This document shows positions 37,773 to 49,050 of a stretch of DNA of 64,000 nucleotides, in pieces. Position 1 is the first letter of the stretch. Each line of letters starts with the position of its first letter. Both the position numbers and the translations under genes were made by a program. A model generated the notes under the pieces. It saw only the letters and a program-made list of their open reading frames with translations, was not told the DNA's origin and ran no database searches. Source of the DNA: Pseudomonas sp. HR96 (GTDB taxonomy: Bacteria > Pseudomonadota > Gammaproteobacteria > Pseudomonadales > Pseudomonadaceae); assembly GCF_034059295.1 (NCBI RefSeq), contig NZ_CP139141.1:4633001-4697000 (forward strand). The letters run 5' to 3'.

Positions 37773-38819
37773 ATGTCCGACCGCCTGACCCTGCTGCGCC
37801 CCGATGACTGGCACATCCATCTTCGCGACGGCGCCGTCCTGCCCCACACCGTCGCCGATGTGGCCCGCACCTTTGCTCGTGCCATCGTCATGCCCAACCT
37901 GGTGCCGCCCGTGCGCAACGCCCAGGAAGCGGGTGCCTACCGCGAGCGCATTCTTGCGGCGCGTCCGGCTGGCAGCGCTTTCGAGCCCCTGATGACGCTA
38001 TACCTGACCGATCGCACCCAGCCCGAAGACATTCGCGCAGCCAAGGCCAGCGGCTTCGTGCACGCGGCCAAGATGTACCCCGCGGGTGCCACCACCAACT
38101 CGGACTCCGGCGTCACCAGCCTGGACAACATCAGCGCTGCACTGGAGGCCATGGCCGAAGTGGGCCTGCCGCTGCTGGTGCACGGCGAGGTGACCCGCGG
38201 CGAGGTGGACGTTTTCGACCGCGAGAAGCAGTTCATCGACGAACACATGGTCCGCCTGGTGCAGCGCTACCCGACGCTGAAAATCGTCTTCGAGCACATT
38301 ACCACCGCCGATGCCGCGCAGTTCGTGACCGAGGCGCCGGCCAACGTCGGCGCCACCATCACTGCCCAGCATCTGTTGTACAACCGCAACCACATGCTGG
38401 TAGGCGGCATTCGCCCGCATTTCTACTGCCTGCCGATTCTCAAGCGCAACACCCATCAAGTTGCCCTGCTGGACGCCGCGACCAGCGGCAACGGCAAATT
38501 CTTCCTCGGCACCGACTCGGCGCCCCACGCCCAGCACGCCAAGGAAGCAGCCTGTGGCTGCGCCGGCTGCTACACCGCGTATGCGGCTATCGAGCTGTAC
38601 GCCGAGGCGTTCGAACAGCGCAACGCGCTGGACAAGCTCGAAGGCTTCGCCAGTGTATTCGGCCCGGCCTTCTACGGCCTGCCCGGCAACCGCGACACCA
38701 TTACCCTGGTTCGTGAAGAATGGACCGCCCCGACCCGCCTGCCGTTTGGCGAGCAGTCAGTCATCCCGCTGCGCGCCGGTGAAAAACTGCGCTGGCGCCT
38801 GCTGGAGAAACACGCGTGA
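37773..38819 (+). CDS. pyrC: Dihydroorotase
   Basis: A 348-residue class II dihydroorotase. Metal motif H-x-H (WHIHLRDG), the carboxylated Lys in [34 protein letters not shown] and the catalytic LGTDSAPH are intact. ATG at 37773. It cyclises carbamoyl aspartate in pyrimidine synthesis. It is coupled to rnt by a four-base overlap. Confidence 0.97.
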   Translation: MSDRLTLLRPDDWHIHLRDGAVLPHTVADVARTFARAIVMPNLVPPVRNAQEAGAYRERILAARPAGSAFEPLMTLYLTDRTQPEDIRAAKASGFVHAAKMYPAGATTNSDSGVTSLDNISAALEAMAEVGLPLLVHGEVTRGEVDVFDREKQFIDEHMVRLVQRYPTLKIVFEHITTADAAQFVTEAPANVGATITAQHLLYNRNHMLVGGIRPHFYCLPILKRNTHQVALLDAATSGNGKFFLGTDSAPHAQHAKEAACGCAGCYTAYAAIELYAEAFEQRNALDKLEGFASVFGPAFYGLPGNRDTITLVREEWTAPTRLPFGEQSVIPLRAGEKLRWRLLEKHA

Positions 38820-39502
38820 GTGAGGATCTTTACGACGACGAACTGGACGCCCCTGCTGGCGGCCACGGCGGCGGTGGTTCGCGCCATCCCATGGCGGCAC
38901 GCTTTCGCGGCTATTTGCCGGTGGTCATCGACGTCGAGACCGGTGGCTTCAACAGCGCCACCGACGCGCTGCTGGAAATCGCCGCCGTGACTATCGGCAT
39001 GGACGAACAGGGCTTCGTATTCCCCGAGCACACGCACTTCTTCCGCGTGGAACCGTTCGTGGGCGCCAATATCGAGGCGGCGGCGCTGGAGTTCACCGGC
39101 ATCAAGCTCGATCACCCGCTGCGCATGGCCGTCAGCGAAGAGACCGCCCTGACCGACATCTTTCGTGGCGTGCGCAAGGCACTCAAGGCCAACGGCTGCA
39201 AGCGGGCGATTCTGGTCGGACACAACAGCAGCTTCGACCTGGGTTTTCTCAACGCAGCTGTGGCGCGCACGGACATGAAGCGCAACCCGTTTCACCCGTT
39301 CTCCAGCTTCGACACCGCCTCGTTGGCCGGCCTTGCCTATGGCCAGACCGTACTGGCCAAGGCCTGTCAGGCCGCCGGTATCGACTTCGATGGACGCGAG
39401 GCGCATTCGGCCCGCTACGACACCGAAAAAACTGCGGAATTGTTCTGTGGCATCGTCAATCGTTGGAAGCAGATGGGTGGCTGGGAAGACTTCGACGAGT
39501 GA
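38816..39502 (+). CDS. rnt: Ribonuclease T
   Basis: A 228-residue DEDDh exonuclease. Exo[14 protein letters not shown], Exo[13 protein letters not shown] and Exo[16 protein letters not shown] supply the acidic residues and the His. GTG start at 38816 inside the pyrC stop. It trims 3' ends of tRNA and other stable RNAs. The N-terminal extension [20 protein letters not shown] before the fold is Gly/acidic-rich. Confidence 0.96.
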   Translation: MSEDLYDDELDAPAGGHGGGGSRHPMAARFRGYLPVVIDVETGGFNSATDALLEIAAVTIGMDEQGFVFPEHTHFFRVEPFVGANIEAAALEFTGIKLDHPLRMAVSEETALTDIFRGVRKALKANGCKRAILVGHNSSFDLGFLNAAVARTDMKRNPFHPFSSFDTASLAGLAYGQTVLAKACQAAGIDFDGREAHSARYDTEKTAELFCGIVNRWKQMGGWEDFDE

Positions 39503-39547
39503 CCCCTGACCACTCATCGGCTGTCACGAATTGCAAAGGAATGTGTT

Positions 39548-39576
39548 TTGACAAGCATTCTCATTAACATTAAGAT
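39548..39576 (+). promoter_or_regulatory. bfd promoter with overlapping Fur box
   Basis: -35 TTGACA (39548-39553), 17-bp spacer, -10 TAAGAT (39571-39576). The spacer holds three hexamers CATTCT CATTAA CATTAA (39556-39573), which read in reverse as TTAATG TTAATG AGAATG, the hexamer pattern of Fur sites. It predicts iron-repressed transcription of bfd. Confidence 0.8.
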
Positions 39577-39612
39577 CCGTCGCATCAAGTCCTCACCGCG
39601 ACGGTCTTTCCA

Positions 39613-39846
39613 ATGTATGTCTGCCTCTGCCAAGGTGTCACCGACGGTCAAATCCGCGATGCGATTTACGAAGGCTGCTGCAGTTACAAAGACGTCCGGG
39701 AAACCCTTAATGTAGCTTCCCAGTGCGGCAAATGTGCTTGCCTGGCCAAGCAGGTCGTACGTGACACGCTCACCGAATTGCAGACCACCCAGGCATCACT
39801 GGGCTATCCGGCCATGGCGTTCAGCGCAGACACCACCACCGCATAA
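39613..39846 (+). CDS. bfd: Bacterioferritin-associated ferredoxin
   Basis: A 77-residue [2Fe-2S] protein. Cys4, Cys6, Cys38 and Cys41 (YVCLCQGV; QCGKCACLA) are the cluster ligands. ATG at 39613. Bfd binds bacterioferritin and reduces the ferric core to release iron. It is preceded by a Fur-box promoter and closed by a terminator before bfr. Confidence 0.95.
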   Translation: MYVCLCQGVTDGQIRDAIYEGCCSYKDVRETLNVASQCGKCACLAKQVVRDTLTELQTTQASLGYPAMAFSADTTTA

Positions 39847-39864
39847 TATTGACCGAATATGAAC

Positions 39865-39890
39865 AACCGGACCTCGTGTCCGGTTTTTTT
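39865..39890 (+). terminator. Rho-independent terminator after bfd
   Basis: AACCGGAC, loop CTCGT, GTCCGGTT and a T-run to 39890. Eight-base-pair stem. It separates bfd from bfr. Confidence 0.85.
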
Positions 39891-40066
39891 ATGCCCGAAA
39901 AACAACAAGTTAGCACCGCAACGCGGAACTCAGTCATTCTTATTCCGATTAATTTTCATATATTATTCAATAACTTAGGTTTGACAGACGAAGTTGGGAG
40001 CGCCAAACTCCGGCTTATTCGTACATTCCGTACCTTGTATTCATTGCATCGAGGCAGGCAGCCATC

Positions 40067-40543
40067 ATGAAAGGCGACATCAGCGTCATCCAGCATCTCA
40101 ACAGGATCCTCGGTAACGAGTTGATTGCTATCAACCAGTACTTCCTGCATGCCCGGATGTACGAAGACTGGGGCCTGAACAAGCTGGGCAAGCACGAGTA
40201 TCACGAGTCCATCGACGAGATGAAGCATGCCGACAAGCTGATCAAGCGCATCCTGTTTCTGGAGGGCCTGCCCAACCTCCAGGAGCTGGGCAAGATCCTG
40301 ATCGGCGAGCACACCCGCGAAATGCTGGAGTGCGACCTGAAGATCGAACAAAAAGGCCTGATCGACCTCAAGGCTGCCATTGCCCACTGCGAAACCGTCG
40401 GCGACTTCGGCAGCCGCGAGCTGCTGGAAGATATCCTTGAATCCGAAGAAGAACACATCGACTGGCTGGAAACCCAGCTGGGCCTGATCGACAAGGTCGG
40501 CATCGAGAACTACCTGCAGTCGCAGATGGGCGACGAGGACTGA
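40067..40543 (+). CDS. bfr: Bacterioferritin
   Basis: A 158-residue haem-ferritin of the FtnA/BfrB size. Ferroxidase ligands are visible in [35 protein letters not shown] and [11 protein letters not shown]; the Met of DEMKHAD (Met52) is the axial haem ligand. ATG at 40067. Stores iron as a 24-mer shell. It has its own AT-rich upstream region (39900-40066). Confidence 0.96.
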   Translation: MKGDISVIQHLNRILGNELIAINQYFLHARMYEDWGLNKLGKHEYHESIDEMKHADKLIKRILFLEGLPNLQELGKILIGEHTREMLECDLKIEQKGLIDLKAAIAHCETVGDFGSRELLEDILESEEEHIDWLETQLGLIDKVGIENYLQSQMGDED

Positions 40544-40621
40544 GTCAGTCCTGCAACAGGGAAATGCATGTGAGAGGTCCCGCCCCGCCTGCGACGCCGC
40601 GCTGCGCACCAACCGGGTCGT

Positions 40622-40737
40622 TGTAGGAGCCGGCGCAGCTGGCGAGCGCGTCACCTCGGTGGCCAGGTGGATATCCGACGGTATCGCCGGCCCTGGTCTC
40701 GAGGCCTGGATGCGCGCTCACAAGCGCAACCCCCTAC
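40622..40737. repeat. REP pair (BIME-like)
   Basis: GTAGGAGCCGGCGCAGCTGG at 40622 and, about 70 bases on, an inverted counterpart ending CAACCCCCTAC at 40737. Pseudomonas REP heads in opposite orientation. It lies in the convergent bfr-grxD spacer. Confidence 0.6.
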
Positions 40738-40753
40738 GGCACTGCACCCGGAA

Positions 40754-40793
40754 ATAAAAAAGCCGCCAGCTGATGACCTCAGCTGGCGGCTTT
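40754..40793 (-). terminator. Terminator after grxD
   Basis: AAAGCCGCCAGCTGA, loop TGACC, TCAGCTGGCGGCTTT: a 15-bp perfect stem, with the U-run on the minus-strand transcript. Confidence 0.85.
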
Positions 40794-40814
40794 GCTATGC
40801 CGCAGAGCAACCCA

Positions 40815-41156
40815 TCAGGCGTTAGCTTTCTCGCTGGCTGCCTTGGCTACGGCATCCTTGACGGTGGTCTGCAGCTCACCGCTGGTGAACAGCTCGGTGA
40901 TGATGTCGCTGCCGCCAATCAACTCGCCACCGACCCACAGCTGCGGGAAGGTCGGCCAGTTGGCGTACTTGGGCAGGTTGGCGCGGATTTCCGGGTTCTG
41001 CAGAATGTCCACGTAGGCGAACTTCTCACCGCAGGCCATCAGGGACTGCGCGGCCTTGGCGGAGAAGCCGCACTGAGGGGCGTTGGGCGAGCCTTTCATG
41101 TAAAGCAGAACGGTATTGTTGGCGATCTGCTCTTTAATCGTTTCGATGATATCCAT
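40815..41156 (-). CDS. grxD: Monothiol glutaredoxin Grx4
   Basis: A 113-residue monothiol glutaredoxin. The active site is CGFS in APQCGFSAKA; TFPQLWVGGELIGGSDII holds the cis-Pro and glutathione-binding residues. ATG at 41156 with GAGG upstream (a GTG at 41162 would add two residues). It binds and passes [2Fe-2S] clusters. Its location beside bfr and bfd fits iron handling. Confidence 0.95.
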   Translation of the reverse strand: MDIIETIKEQIANNTVLLYMKGSPNAPQCGFSAKAAQSLMACGEKFAYVDILQNPEIRANLPKYANWPTFPQLWVGGELIGGSDIITELFTSGELQTTVKDAVAKAASEKANA

Positions 41157-41267
41157 GGGCACCTCGGCTGAACTATCCGACTGGTATGAAGTTTGTCGGC
41201 ACGGTGACCTATTGTAACGGAAACCCGAGCGCGTTGCTCAACCTCTCCGGGCGAAACTGCGGGCGGG

Positions 41268-41561
41268 TCACTGCTGCGGGGCACCCTGTCCGGGCGCCTG
41301 CAGCTGGATTTCCAGCACGGTCTCGATCTCCTCCTGGGCAAAATGCTCGCCCGTCAGCTCGCCGATCAACCGCCAGTGCTCATCGAGCCCGCTGCTGATG
41401 GTGGCCATCCGATCGATCATGCGTCGACCCGCCGCTCGGGTGACTTCGTCCTCGCTACGCAGCAACTCGAACGACATCGAGGTCACCGACGCGGTGAGGT
41501 GCGTCAGGGTCCGTGCCGTAGCGCCAAGCAGTTCCATGAGGCACTGTTCTTTAGATTCCAT
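41268..41561 (-). CDS. Small helical protein of unknown function
   Basis: A 97-residue protein, mainly helical by composition (MELLGATARTLTHLTASVTSMSFELL, RRMIDRMATISSGLDEHWRLIGELTGEHF), ending in a short Gln/Pro/Gly tail. No signal peptide. ATG at 41561. The family was not recognised. It lies between grxD and argF. Confidence 0.6.
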   Translation of the reverse strand: MESKEQCLMELLGATARTLTHLTASVTSMSFELLRSEDEVTRAAGRRMIDRMATISSGLDEHWRLIGELTGEHFAQEEIETVLEIQLQAPGQGAPQQ

Positions 41562-41971
41562 TCTGTAACTCCCTGTTTCGCACAGGATACATATATAACC
41601 CAGCCATTCGCAGGATGATAGGCAATCGGTCGAGCCAGCCGATATTTGGCGTCAAAAGCCCGGCCCAGTGAATTTTAGACGAGGTCGCTGCGATGACGTT
41701 CGATCTCGGGGCACAAATCATGATCGACGGTAGAAAATTTTATGACGTGACGCCGCTTAGTGGCGGTAATGCCCGGTTACACCTGAGCCTAGGCCAAAAG
41801 CACTAATCCTTCGTCACCTATTGGTATCAGGCGACATTTAATTATAGGATGGCGCCTTCCCTAAATTTCGTCGCCCCGTGCGGCTTCCGCCGCAGGTCTC
41901 ACTCCTATTCTTGTCGATTCGTCAGGAGCGGTCATTGTTGAGTCTCTGCGGTCTGTTGCAAAAGGTAGTTA
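41562..41971. other. Upstream region of argF
   Basis: About 410 bp. It contains a small-stem region (CGCCGCTTAGTGGCGG near 41750) and the ArgR-type half-site at 41821. TATAGGAT near 41843 is a possible -10. No credible gene is seen. Confidence 0.5.
41821..41836 (-). promoter_or_regulatory. Candidate ArgR half-site upstream of argF
   Basis: The minus strand reads TGTCGCCTGATACCAA, which fits the P. aeruginosa ArgR half-site TGTCGC-N8-AA exactly. A weaker direct-repeat partner TGACGA follows. It is near a possible -10 (TATAGG), so binding could repress argF. Confidence 0.6.
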
Positions 41972-42895
41972 ATGATGAACGCAAGGCACTTTCTCTCCCT
42001 GATGGATTACTCGCCGGAACAGCTTTCGAGCTTGCTCCGCCGAGCCGTGGAGCTCAAGGCCTTGCGCGATCGAGGCGTGCTCTTCGAGCCGCTCAAGGCC
42101 CGCGTGCTCGGCATGATTTTCGAAAAGTCCTCGACCCGCACCCGCTTGTCGTTCGAGGCCGGCATGATCCAACTCGGTGGCCAGGCCATCTTCCTGTCGC
42201 CGCGTGATACACAACTGGGGCGCGGCGAGTCGATCGCCGACTGTGCGCGAGTCATGTCGCGCATGCTCGACGCGGTGATGATCCGCACCTATGCCCACAG
42301 CAACCTCACCGAGTTTGCCGCGCATTCGCGGGTGCCGGTGATCAACGGTCTGTCCGATGACCTGCACCCCTGCCAGCTGCTGGCCGACATGCAGACCTTC
42401 CTCGAGCACCGCGGCTCGATCAAGGGCAAGACAGTGGCGTGGATCGGTGACGGCAACAACATGTGCAACAGCTATCTGGAAGCGGCCGTGCAGTTCGACT
42501 TCAACCTGCGCATCGCCTGCCCCGAGGGTTTCGAACCGAACCCGGCGTTCCTGGCACTGGCCGGGGAGCGTACAAGCATCGTCCGCGACCCGCGGGCCGC
42601 AGTTGCCGGTGCCCACCTGGTGAGCACCGACGTATGGACCTCCATGGGCCAGGAAGAAGAAACCGCACGGCGCCTGGCCTTGTTCGCGCCCTATCAGGTG
42701 ACCCGCGACCTGCTCGACCTGGCCGCGCCCGAGGTACTCTTCATGCACTGCCTGCCAGCCCACCGCGGCGAGGAGATCAGCCTGGACGTGCTTGACGATC
42801 CGCGTGCAGTCGCCTGGGATCAGGCAGAGAACCGCCTGCACGCGCAGAAGGCGTTGCTGGAGTTTCTCGTCGCGCCGGCCTACCAGCCGGCCTGA
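41972..42895 (+). CDS. argF: Ornithine carbamoyltransferase (anabolic)
   Basis: A 307-residue transcarbamylase. Carbamoyl-phosphate motif [18 protein letters not shown], ornithine motif ([11 protein letters not shown]) and [11 protein letters not shown] are intact. Start ATG at 41972 (a second ATG follows directly). Length fits the anabolic ArgF rather than the catabolic ArcB (about 336). It makes citrulline from ornithine. It pairs functionally with argG at 35170. Confidence 0.95.
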   Translation: MMNARHFLSLMDYSPEQLSSLLRRAVELKALRDRGVLFEPLKARVLGMIFEKSSTRTRLSFEAGMIQLGGQAIFLSPRDTQLGRGESIADCARVMSRMLDAVMIRTYAHSNLTEFAAHSRVPVINGLSDDLHPCQLLADMQTFLEHRGSIKGKTVAWIGDGNNMCNSYLEAAVQFDFNLRIACPEGFEPNPAFLALAGERTSIVRDPRAAVAGAHLVSTDVWTSMGQEEETARRLALFAPYQVTRDLLDLAAPEVLFMHCLPAHRGEEISLDVLDDPRAVAWDQAENRLHAQKALLEFLVAPAYQPA

Positions 42896-42913
42896 AGCCT
42901 GGCGCCACAGCGC

Positions 42914-43384
42914 TCAGCTGCGGCCGATATCGGCAAAGGTCGCCCGGGTATGCTCGGCGAGCACCCCGGGCGCCAGCTCCACCTCCAGCCCGCGCCGCCC
43001 GGCGCTGACGAAAATACTGCCCTGCCCGACCGCCGAGTGATCGATGAAGGTGCGCAGGCGTTTCTTCTGCCCCAGCGGGCTGATGCCGCCCAATAGATAA
43101 CCAGTTGCCCGCTGGGCCGCCGCTGGGTCGGCCATCTCGCATTTCTTCACGCCGGCCGCATGGGCCAGAGCCTTGAGATCCAGGGTGCCGGCCACCGGCA
43201 CCACCGCCACCAGCAACTCGGCCTTCTCGCTGGTCGCCAGCAGGGTCTTGAACACCTGCCCCGGCTGCAAGCCGAGCTTCTCGGCTGCCTCCAGCCCGTA
43301 GGAGGCGGCTTTCGGGTCATGTTCGTAACTGTGCACTCGATGTTCGGCGTGAACTTTTTTCAACAGATCCAGGGCGGGGGTCAT
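42914..43384 (-). CDS. ybaK: Cys-tRNA(Pro) deacylase YbaK
   Basis: A 156-residue editing enzyme. ATG at 43384 begins MTPALDLLKKV. The conserved Lys in VFKTLLA, GYLLGGISPLGQKKRL and the C-terminal GRRGLEVELAPG are typical. It hydrolyses mischarged Cys-tRNA(Pro). Divergent from glpF. Confidence 0.93.
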   Translation of the reverse strand: MTPALDLLKKVHAEHRVHSYEHDPKAASYGLEAAEKLGLQPGQVFKTLLATSEKAELLVAVVPVAGTLDLKALAHAAGVKKCEMADPAAAQRATGYLLGGISPLGQKKRLRTFIDHSAVGQGSIFVSAGRRGLEVELAPGVLAEHTRATFADIGRS

Positions 43385-43536
43385 CCAGTACTCCAGACGC
43401 ATCATTTGCGACAAATCGTTGCCGCGCAGTGTAGGACAATCGGCGTCGTTGCGTCTTCCTGCCGGCGCCGATCGCTGATTTGCGGACGAATTCACAGCCA
43501 ATGGTCAGATTATGGTCTTCCGTTCACTTTCGACCT

Positions 43537-43577
43537 TTGACATCATCGTTTCTTGAGTATATTTTTTCGTTTGCGAA
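43537..43577 (+). promoter_or_regulatory. glpF promoter with candidate GlpR operator
   Basis: -35 TTGACA (43537-43542), 17-bp spacer, -10 TATTTT (43560-43565), followed at once by the near-palindrome TTCGTTTGCGAA (43566-43577). Its position over the start site suits repression by GlpR. Confidence 0.6.
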
Positions 43578-43696
43578 TATCCCAGATTTTTGGTAAATCA
43601 GCAGCAGTGGTAAACGAACAGGGCTCGCACTCCCTGCTCGACATAACAGAACGCGTTCAGCGCGTCTTAAAAACAAGAACAAACGGGAAGACACCT

Positions 43697-44584
43697 ATGA
43701 CACAGCAACTGCAACAACCGACGCTGTTCGGGCAATGCATATCGGAGTTTTTCGGCACTGCCTTGTTTCTGTTTTTTGGTACCGGATGTGTCGCCGCGCT
43801 CAAGGTCGGCGGTGCAGCATTCGGCCAGTGGGAGATCAGCATCATCTGGGGCCTCGCCGTCAGCATGGCGATCTACCTCACGGCCGGCGTGTCCGGCGCC
43901 CACCTCAGCCCCGCCGTCAGCATCGCGCTGAGCATCTTCGGCGACTTCGACAAGCGCAAGCTGCCCTTCTACATCATCGCGCAAATGGCCGGAGCCTTCT
44001 GCGGCGCCGCCCTGGTCTACACCCTCTACAGCAGCCTGTTTTTCGATTACGAACAAGTGCATCACATGGTGCGTGGGTCGACCGAAAGCCTGGCCCTGGC
44101 TGGCGTGTTCTCCACCTACCCGAACGCCATCCTCTCCACCGGCCAGGCCTTCCTCGTCGAACTGGTGATCACTGCCGTGCTGATGGGCACCATCATGGCC
44201 CTCACCGATGACAACAACGGCCTGCCACGCGGCCCGCTGGCACCCTTGCTGATCGGCCTGCTGGTGGCCGTCATCGGTGCCTCGATGGGCCCCCTCACCG
44301 GCTTCGCCATGAACCCGGCTCGCGATTTCGGGCCCAAGGTGATGACGTTCCTCGCCGGCTGGGGTGATGTCGCCTTTACCGGTGGCCGTGACATCCCCTA
44401 CTTCATCGTGCCGATCGTCGCGCCGATCCTGGGTGCCTGCCTGGGCGCTGCCCTGTACCGCGGCCTGATCGCCCGTCACCTGCCAGCCCCGATGGTGGCC
44501 GTGGTTGCCGTGCTGCCGGAAAAGACCGTCGAGAAGAATGTTTCCGAACAAACCGAAGCCCCCCGGGGAAAAGCCCAGGCTTGA
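43697..44584 (+). CDS. glpF: Glycerol uptake facilitator (aquaglyceroporin)
   Basis: A 295-residue MIP channel with six transmembrane helices. The pore motifs are SPA in AHLSPAVSIA (usual NPA changed to SPA) and NPA in FAMNPARDFGP. ATG at 43697. It lets glycerol diffuse across the inner membrane for GlpK to trap. Followed by glpK, 63 bp on. Confidence 0.93.
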   Translation: MTQQLQQPTLFGQCISEFFGTALFLFFGTGCVAALKVGGAAFGQWEISIIWGLAVSMAIYLTAGVSGAHLSPAVSIALSIFGDFDKRKLPFYIIAQMAGAFCGAALVYTLYSSLFFDYEQVHHMVRGSTESLALAGVFSTYPNAILSTGQAFLVELVITAVLMGTIMALTDDNNGLPRGPLAPLLIGLLVAVIGASMGPLTGFAMNPARDFGPKVMTFLAGWGDVAFTGGRDIPYFIVPIVAPILGACLGAALYRGLIARHLPAPMVAVVAVLPEKTVEKNVSEQTEAPRGKAQA

Positions 44585-44614
44585 GCCTGGGACTCACCCG
44601 TACGGCCCCGTTGA

Positions 44615-46153
<1,539 letters not shown>

Positions 46154-46182
46154 TCCCATGATCGATTGCTGAGTCACCCCGG

Positions 46183-46206
46183 GGCCGGCAGGTAACTCTG
46201 CCGGCC
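46183..46206 (+). terminator. Stem-loop between glpK and glpR
   Basis: GGCCGGCAG, loop GTAACT, CTGCCGGCC: a 9-bp perfect stem. No T-run, so termination may be partial and glpR may be reached by read-through. Confidence 0.6.
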
Positions 46207-46274
46207 TCATTGCGACAAATATCCTTCACCGGCATGATGGGTGCATTTGCTCATGGCAGCCTGAAGGAACCCCA

Positions 46275-47030
46275 ATGAATCTGCCTCCCCGTCAGCAGCA
46301 GATCCTCGAACTGGTCCGCGAACGCGGCTACGTCAGCATCGAGGAAATGGCTACCCTGTTCGTCGTTACCCCGCAAACCATCCGCCGCGACATCAATCAG
46401 CTCGCCGAAGCCAACCTGCTGCGCCGTTATCACGGGGGTGCCGCCTATGACTCGAGTATCGAGAACACCGCCTACGCGATGCGCGCCGACCAGATGCGCG
46501 ACGAGAAGCAGCGTATCGCCGAAGCCGTGGCCCGGCAGATTCCCGATCACGCGTCGCTGTTCATCAATATCGGCACCACTACCGAATCGATCGCCCGCGC
46601 CCTGCTCAACCACAACCACCTGAAAATCATCACCAACAACCTGCACGTCGCGTCGATCCTCAGCGGCAAGGACGATTTCGAAGTCTTGCTGGCGGGTGGC
46701 AACGTGCGCCGCGACGGTGGCGTGGTGGGCCAGGGCAGCATCGACTTCATCACCCAGTTCAAGGTCGACTTCGCCCTCGTCGGCATCAGCGGCATCGACG
46801 ACGACGGCAGCCTGCTGGATTTCGACTATCAGGAAGTGCGCGTTTCCCAGGCGATCATCGCCAACGCGCGGCAGGTCATCCTGGCGGCGGACTCGAGCAA
46901 GTTCGGCCGCAACGCCATGGTGCGGCTGGGGCCCATCACCCTGATCGACTGCCTGGTGACCGATCAGGCACCGGTATCCGGCCTGGCGCAATTGCTGGTG
47001 CAGAACAAGATCCGACTGGAAGTGGTGTGA
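46275..47030 (+). CDS. glpR: Glycerol 3-phosphate regulon repressor (DeoR family)
   Basis: A 251-residue DeoR-family regulator. N-terminal helix-turn-helix [39 protein letters not shown]-terminal sugar-phosphate sensor ([32 protein letters not shown] motif). AAGGA upstream of ATG. It represses glpFK and glpD until glycerol 3-phosphate binds. Confidence 0.95.
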   Translation: MNLPPRQQQILELVRERGYVSIEEMATLFVVTPQTIRRDINQLAEANLLRRYHGGAAYDSSIENTAYAMRADQMRDEKQRIAEAVARQIPDHASLFINIGTTTESIARALLNHNHLKIITNNLHVASILSGKDDFEVLLAGGNVRRDGGVVGQGSIDFITQFKVDFALVGISGIDDDGSLLDFDYQEVRVSQAIIANARQVILAADSSKFGRNAMVRLGPITLIDCLVTDQAPVSGLAQLLVQNKIRLEVV

Positions 47031-47259
47031 GCGCCACGGCCTGACGGCAATGGGAGCTGCGTGCCAGCCTGTGGCCGAACCTGCCGCTCCCTTGCCAGCT
47101 TCGCCGCTCCTGCGCGGCCTGGGGTGATCGACGCCCCTTGATAGGAGCCGATTTGATCCCCCCGTTCACACCCATGTTCATTTATTTTCATATCCCCTCA
47201 ACCGATGCATTTTTTCAATCGGTCATGACTGGTCGTGCGCGCTTTCATGCGCTATTATT

Positions 47260-47282
47260 TTCGCAAATGAACATACATGTTC
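47260..47282 (+). promoter_or_regulatory. Candidate GlpR operator upstream of glpD
   Basis: GAACAT AC ATGTTC (47269-47282) is a perfect inverted repeat; with TTCGCAAATGAA (47260-47271) it resembles the TTCG-N4-CGAA site before glpF. It lies about 30 bp before the AGGAGG of glpD. Confidence 0.55.
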
Positions 47283-47311
47283 GTAATCGACTATAAGATC
47301 AGGAGGCCTCC

Positions 47312-48850
47312 ATGGCCCATGCCAACGGTTCCACCCCCCCACTCGCCGAGGTCTATGACGTTGCCGTAATTGGCGGTGGGATCAACGGCGTGGGTATTGC
47401 TGCTGATGCGAGTGGTCGCGGCCTCTCGGTGTTCCTTTGCGAAAAGGACGACCTGGCCAGCCATACCTCATCGGCCAGCAGCAAGCTGATCCACGGCGGC
47501 CTGCGTTACCTTGAACACAAAGAGTTTCGCCTGGTGCGCGAAGCGCTGGCCGAACGTGAGGTGCTGCTGGCCAAGGCGCCGCACATCGTCAAGCCGATGC
47601 GCTTCATCCTTCCACACCGCCCGCACCTGCGCCCGGCGTGGATGATCCGCGCAGGCCTGTTTCTGTACGACCACCTGGGCAAGCGAGAGAAGCTGCCCGG
47701 TTCGCGCAGCCTCAAGTTCGGCCCGAACAGCCCACTGAAAAGCGAAATCACCCGCGGCTTCGAATATTCCGACTGCTGGGTCGACGATGCTCGCCTGGTG
47801 GTGCTCAACGCCATGGCCGCGCGGGAACACGGCGCTCATATCCACACCCAGACCCGCTGTGTGAATGCCCGCCGAGCCAAGGGCGTGTGGGAGGTGCAGC
47901 TGGAGCGCGCCGACGGCACGCTGTTCTCCATCCAGGCCAGGGCGTTGGTCAACGCCGCCGGTCCCTGGGTGGCCAAGTTCATACGTGACGACCTCAAACT
48001 GGACTCGCCTTACGGTATCCGCCTGATCCAGGGCAGCCACCTGATCGTACCCAAGCTGTACGACGGTCCAGAGGCGCACATTCTGCAAAACGAAGATCAG
48101 CGCATCGTCTTCACCATTCCCTACATGGGCCGCTTCACCATTCTTGGCACCACCGACCGCGAGTACACCGGTGACCCGTCCAAGGTAACCATCACCGACG
48201 GCGAGAACGACTATATCCTCAAGGTGGTCAACGCTCACTTCAAGAAACAACTGGGCCGGGAAGACGTCGTGCGCACCTATTCCGGCGTGCGTCCGCTGTG
48301 CAACGACGAGTCGGACAACCCCTCGGCGATCACCCGCGACTACACCTTGTCGCTCTCGGGCGGCAAGCAGGAGGCGCCGATACTCTCGGTGTTCGGCGGC
48401 AAGCTGACCACCTACCGCAAGCTGGCGGAATCGGCCATGGCGCAGCTGGCGCCGTTCTTCCCGAACATGAAGGACAGCTGGACGGCCAAGGCCACTTTGC
48501 CCGGCGGCGAAGATATGAGCACACCGCAAGCCCTCGGCGAAAAACTGCACAGCCGCTGCAACTGGCTGCCCGTTGAAGTCGCCCAGCGCTGGGCCGTCAC
48601 CTACGGCAGCCGCGCCTGGCGCCTGCTGGAAGGCGCGCGGGGCATCGAGGACCTCGGCGAGCTGATCGGCGCGGGCCTGTACACCCGTGAGGTCGACTAC
48701 CTGTGTCAGGAAGAATGGGCGCACACCGCCGCCGACATCCTCTGGCGCCGCACCAAGCTCGGCTTGTTCACCACCGAGGCCCAGCAGCAGCGCCTGGAGC
48801 AGTACCTGCAGACCACCGAGGCCAAGCGCAGCAAGACCGAAGCCGCCTGA
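47312..48850 (+). CDS. glpD: Aerobic glycerol 3-phosphate dehydrogenase
   Basis: A 512-residue FAD enzyme at the inner membrane. Rossmann motif DVAVIGGGINGVGIAADASGRG, SSKLIHGGLRYLEH, GTTDREYTGDP and the C-terminal VFGGKLTTYRKLAE are typical. AGGAGG precedes ATG. It oxidises glycerol 3-phosphate to dihydroxyacetone phosphate and feeds electrons to quinone. Confidence 0.97.
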   Translation: MAHANGSTPPLAEVYDVAVIGGGINGVGIAADASGRGLSVFLCEKDDLASHTSSASSKLIHGGLRYLEHKEFRLVREALAEREVLLAKAPHIVKPMRFILPHRPHLRPAWMIRAGLFLYDHLGKREKLPGSRSLKFGPNSPLKSEITRGFEYSDCWVDDARLVVLNAMAAREHGAHIHTQTRCVNARRAKGVWEVQLERADGTLFSIQARALVNAAGPWVAKFIRDDLKLDSPYGIRLIQGSHLIVPKLYDGPEAHILQNEDQRIVFTIPYMGRFTILGTTDREYTGDPSKVTITDGENDYILKVVNAHFKKQLGREDVVRTYSGVRPLCNDESDNPSAITRDYTLSLSGGKQEAPILSVFGGKLTTYRKLAESAMAQLAPFFPNMKDSWTAKATLPGGEDMSTPQALGEKLHSRCNWLPVEVAQRWAVTYGSRAWRLLEGARGIEDLGELIGAGLYTREVDYLCQEEWAHTAADILWRRTKLGLFTTEAQQQRLEQYLQTTEAKRSKTEAA

Positions 48851-48877
48851 TTTGACACGTCCGAGCAACTGACATTT

Positions 48878-48911
48878 GCCCCCGTCCGCGCAAGCGGCCG
48901 GGGGCTTTTTT
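48878..48911 (+). terminator. Rho-independent terminator after glpD
   Basis: GCCCCCGTCCGC, loop GCAA, GCGGCCGGGGGC and a T-run. One mismatch in a 12-bp stem. Confidence 0.88.
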
Positions 48912-48929
48912 GTGCAACCCGCCTCGGCA

Positions 48930-48943
48930 TTCGGAATTCCGAA
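48930..48943 (+). promoter_or_regulatory. AauR-type upstream activator site
   Basis: TTCGGAATTCCGAA is a perfect match to the inverted repeat TTCGG-N4-CCGAA reported for AauR in P. putida. A second, weaker copy GTCGGAAAGCCGTA sits at 48961-48974. Both are about 80-120 bp before the sigma-54 promoter, the usual enhancer distance. Confidence 0.85.
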
Positions 48944-49050
48944 CGTTACTTCACCTCAGGGTCGGAAAGCCGTACACCCAACCCCCACCAAACGCCAGCA
49001 TGAATGCCCGCCGACCAGCAAAATAGGAGCATTCCCTGCATCCAGCCGCC

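Noticed and set aside
39849..40070. Small plus-strand frame between bfd and bfr
   Set aside because: It runs through the bfd terminator and AT-rich promoter sequence, with no ribosome-binding site.
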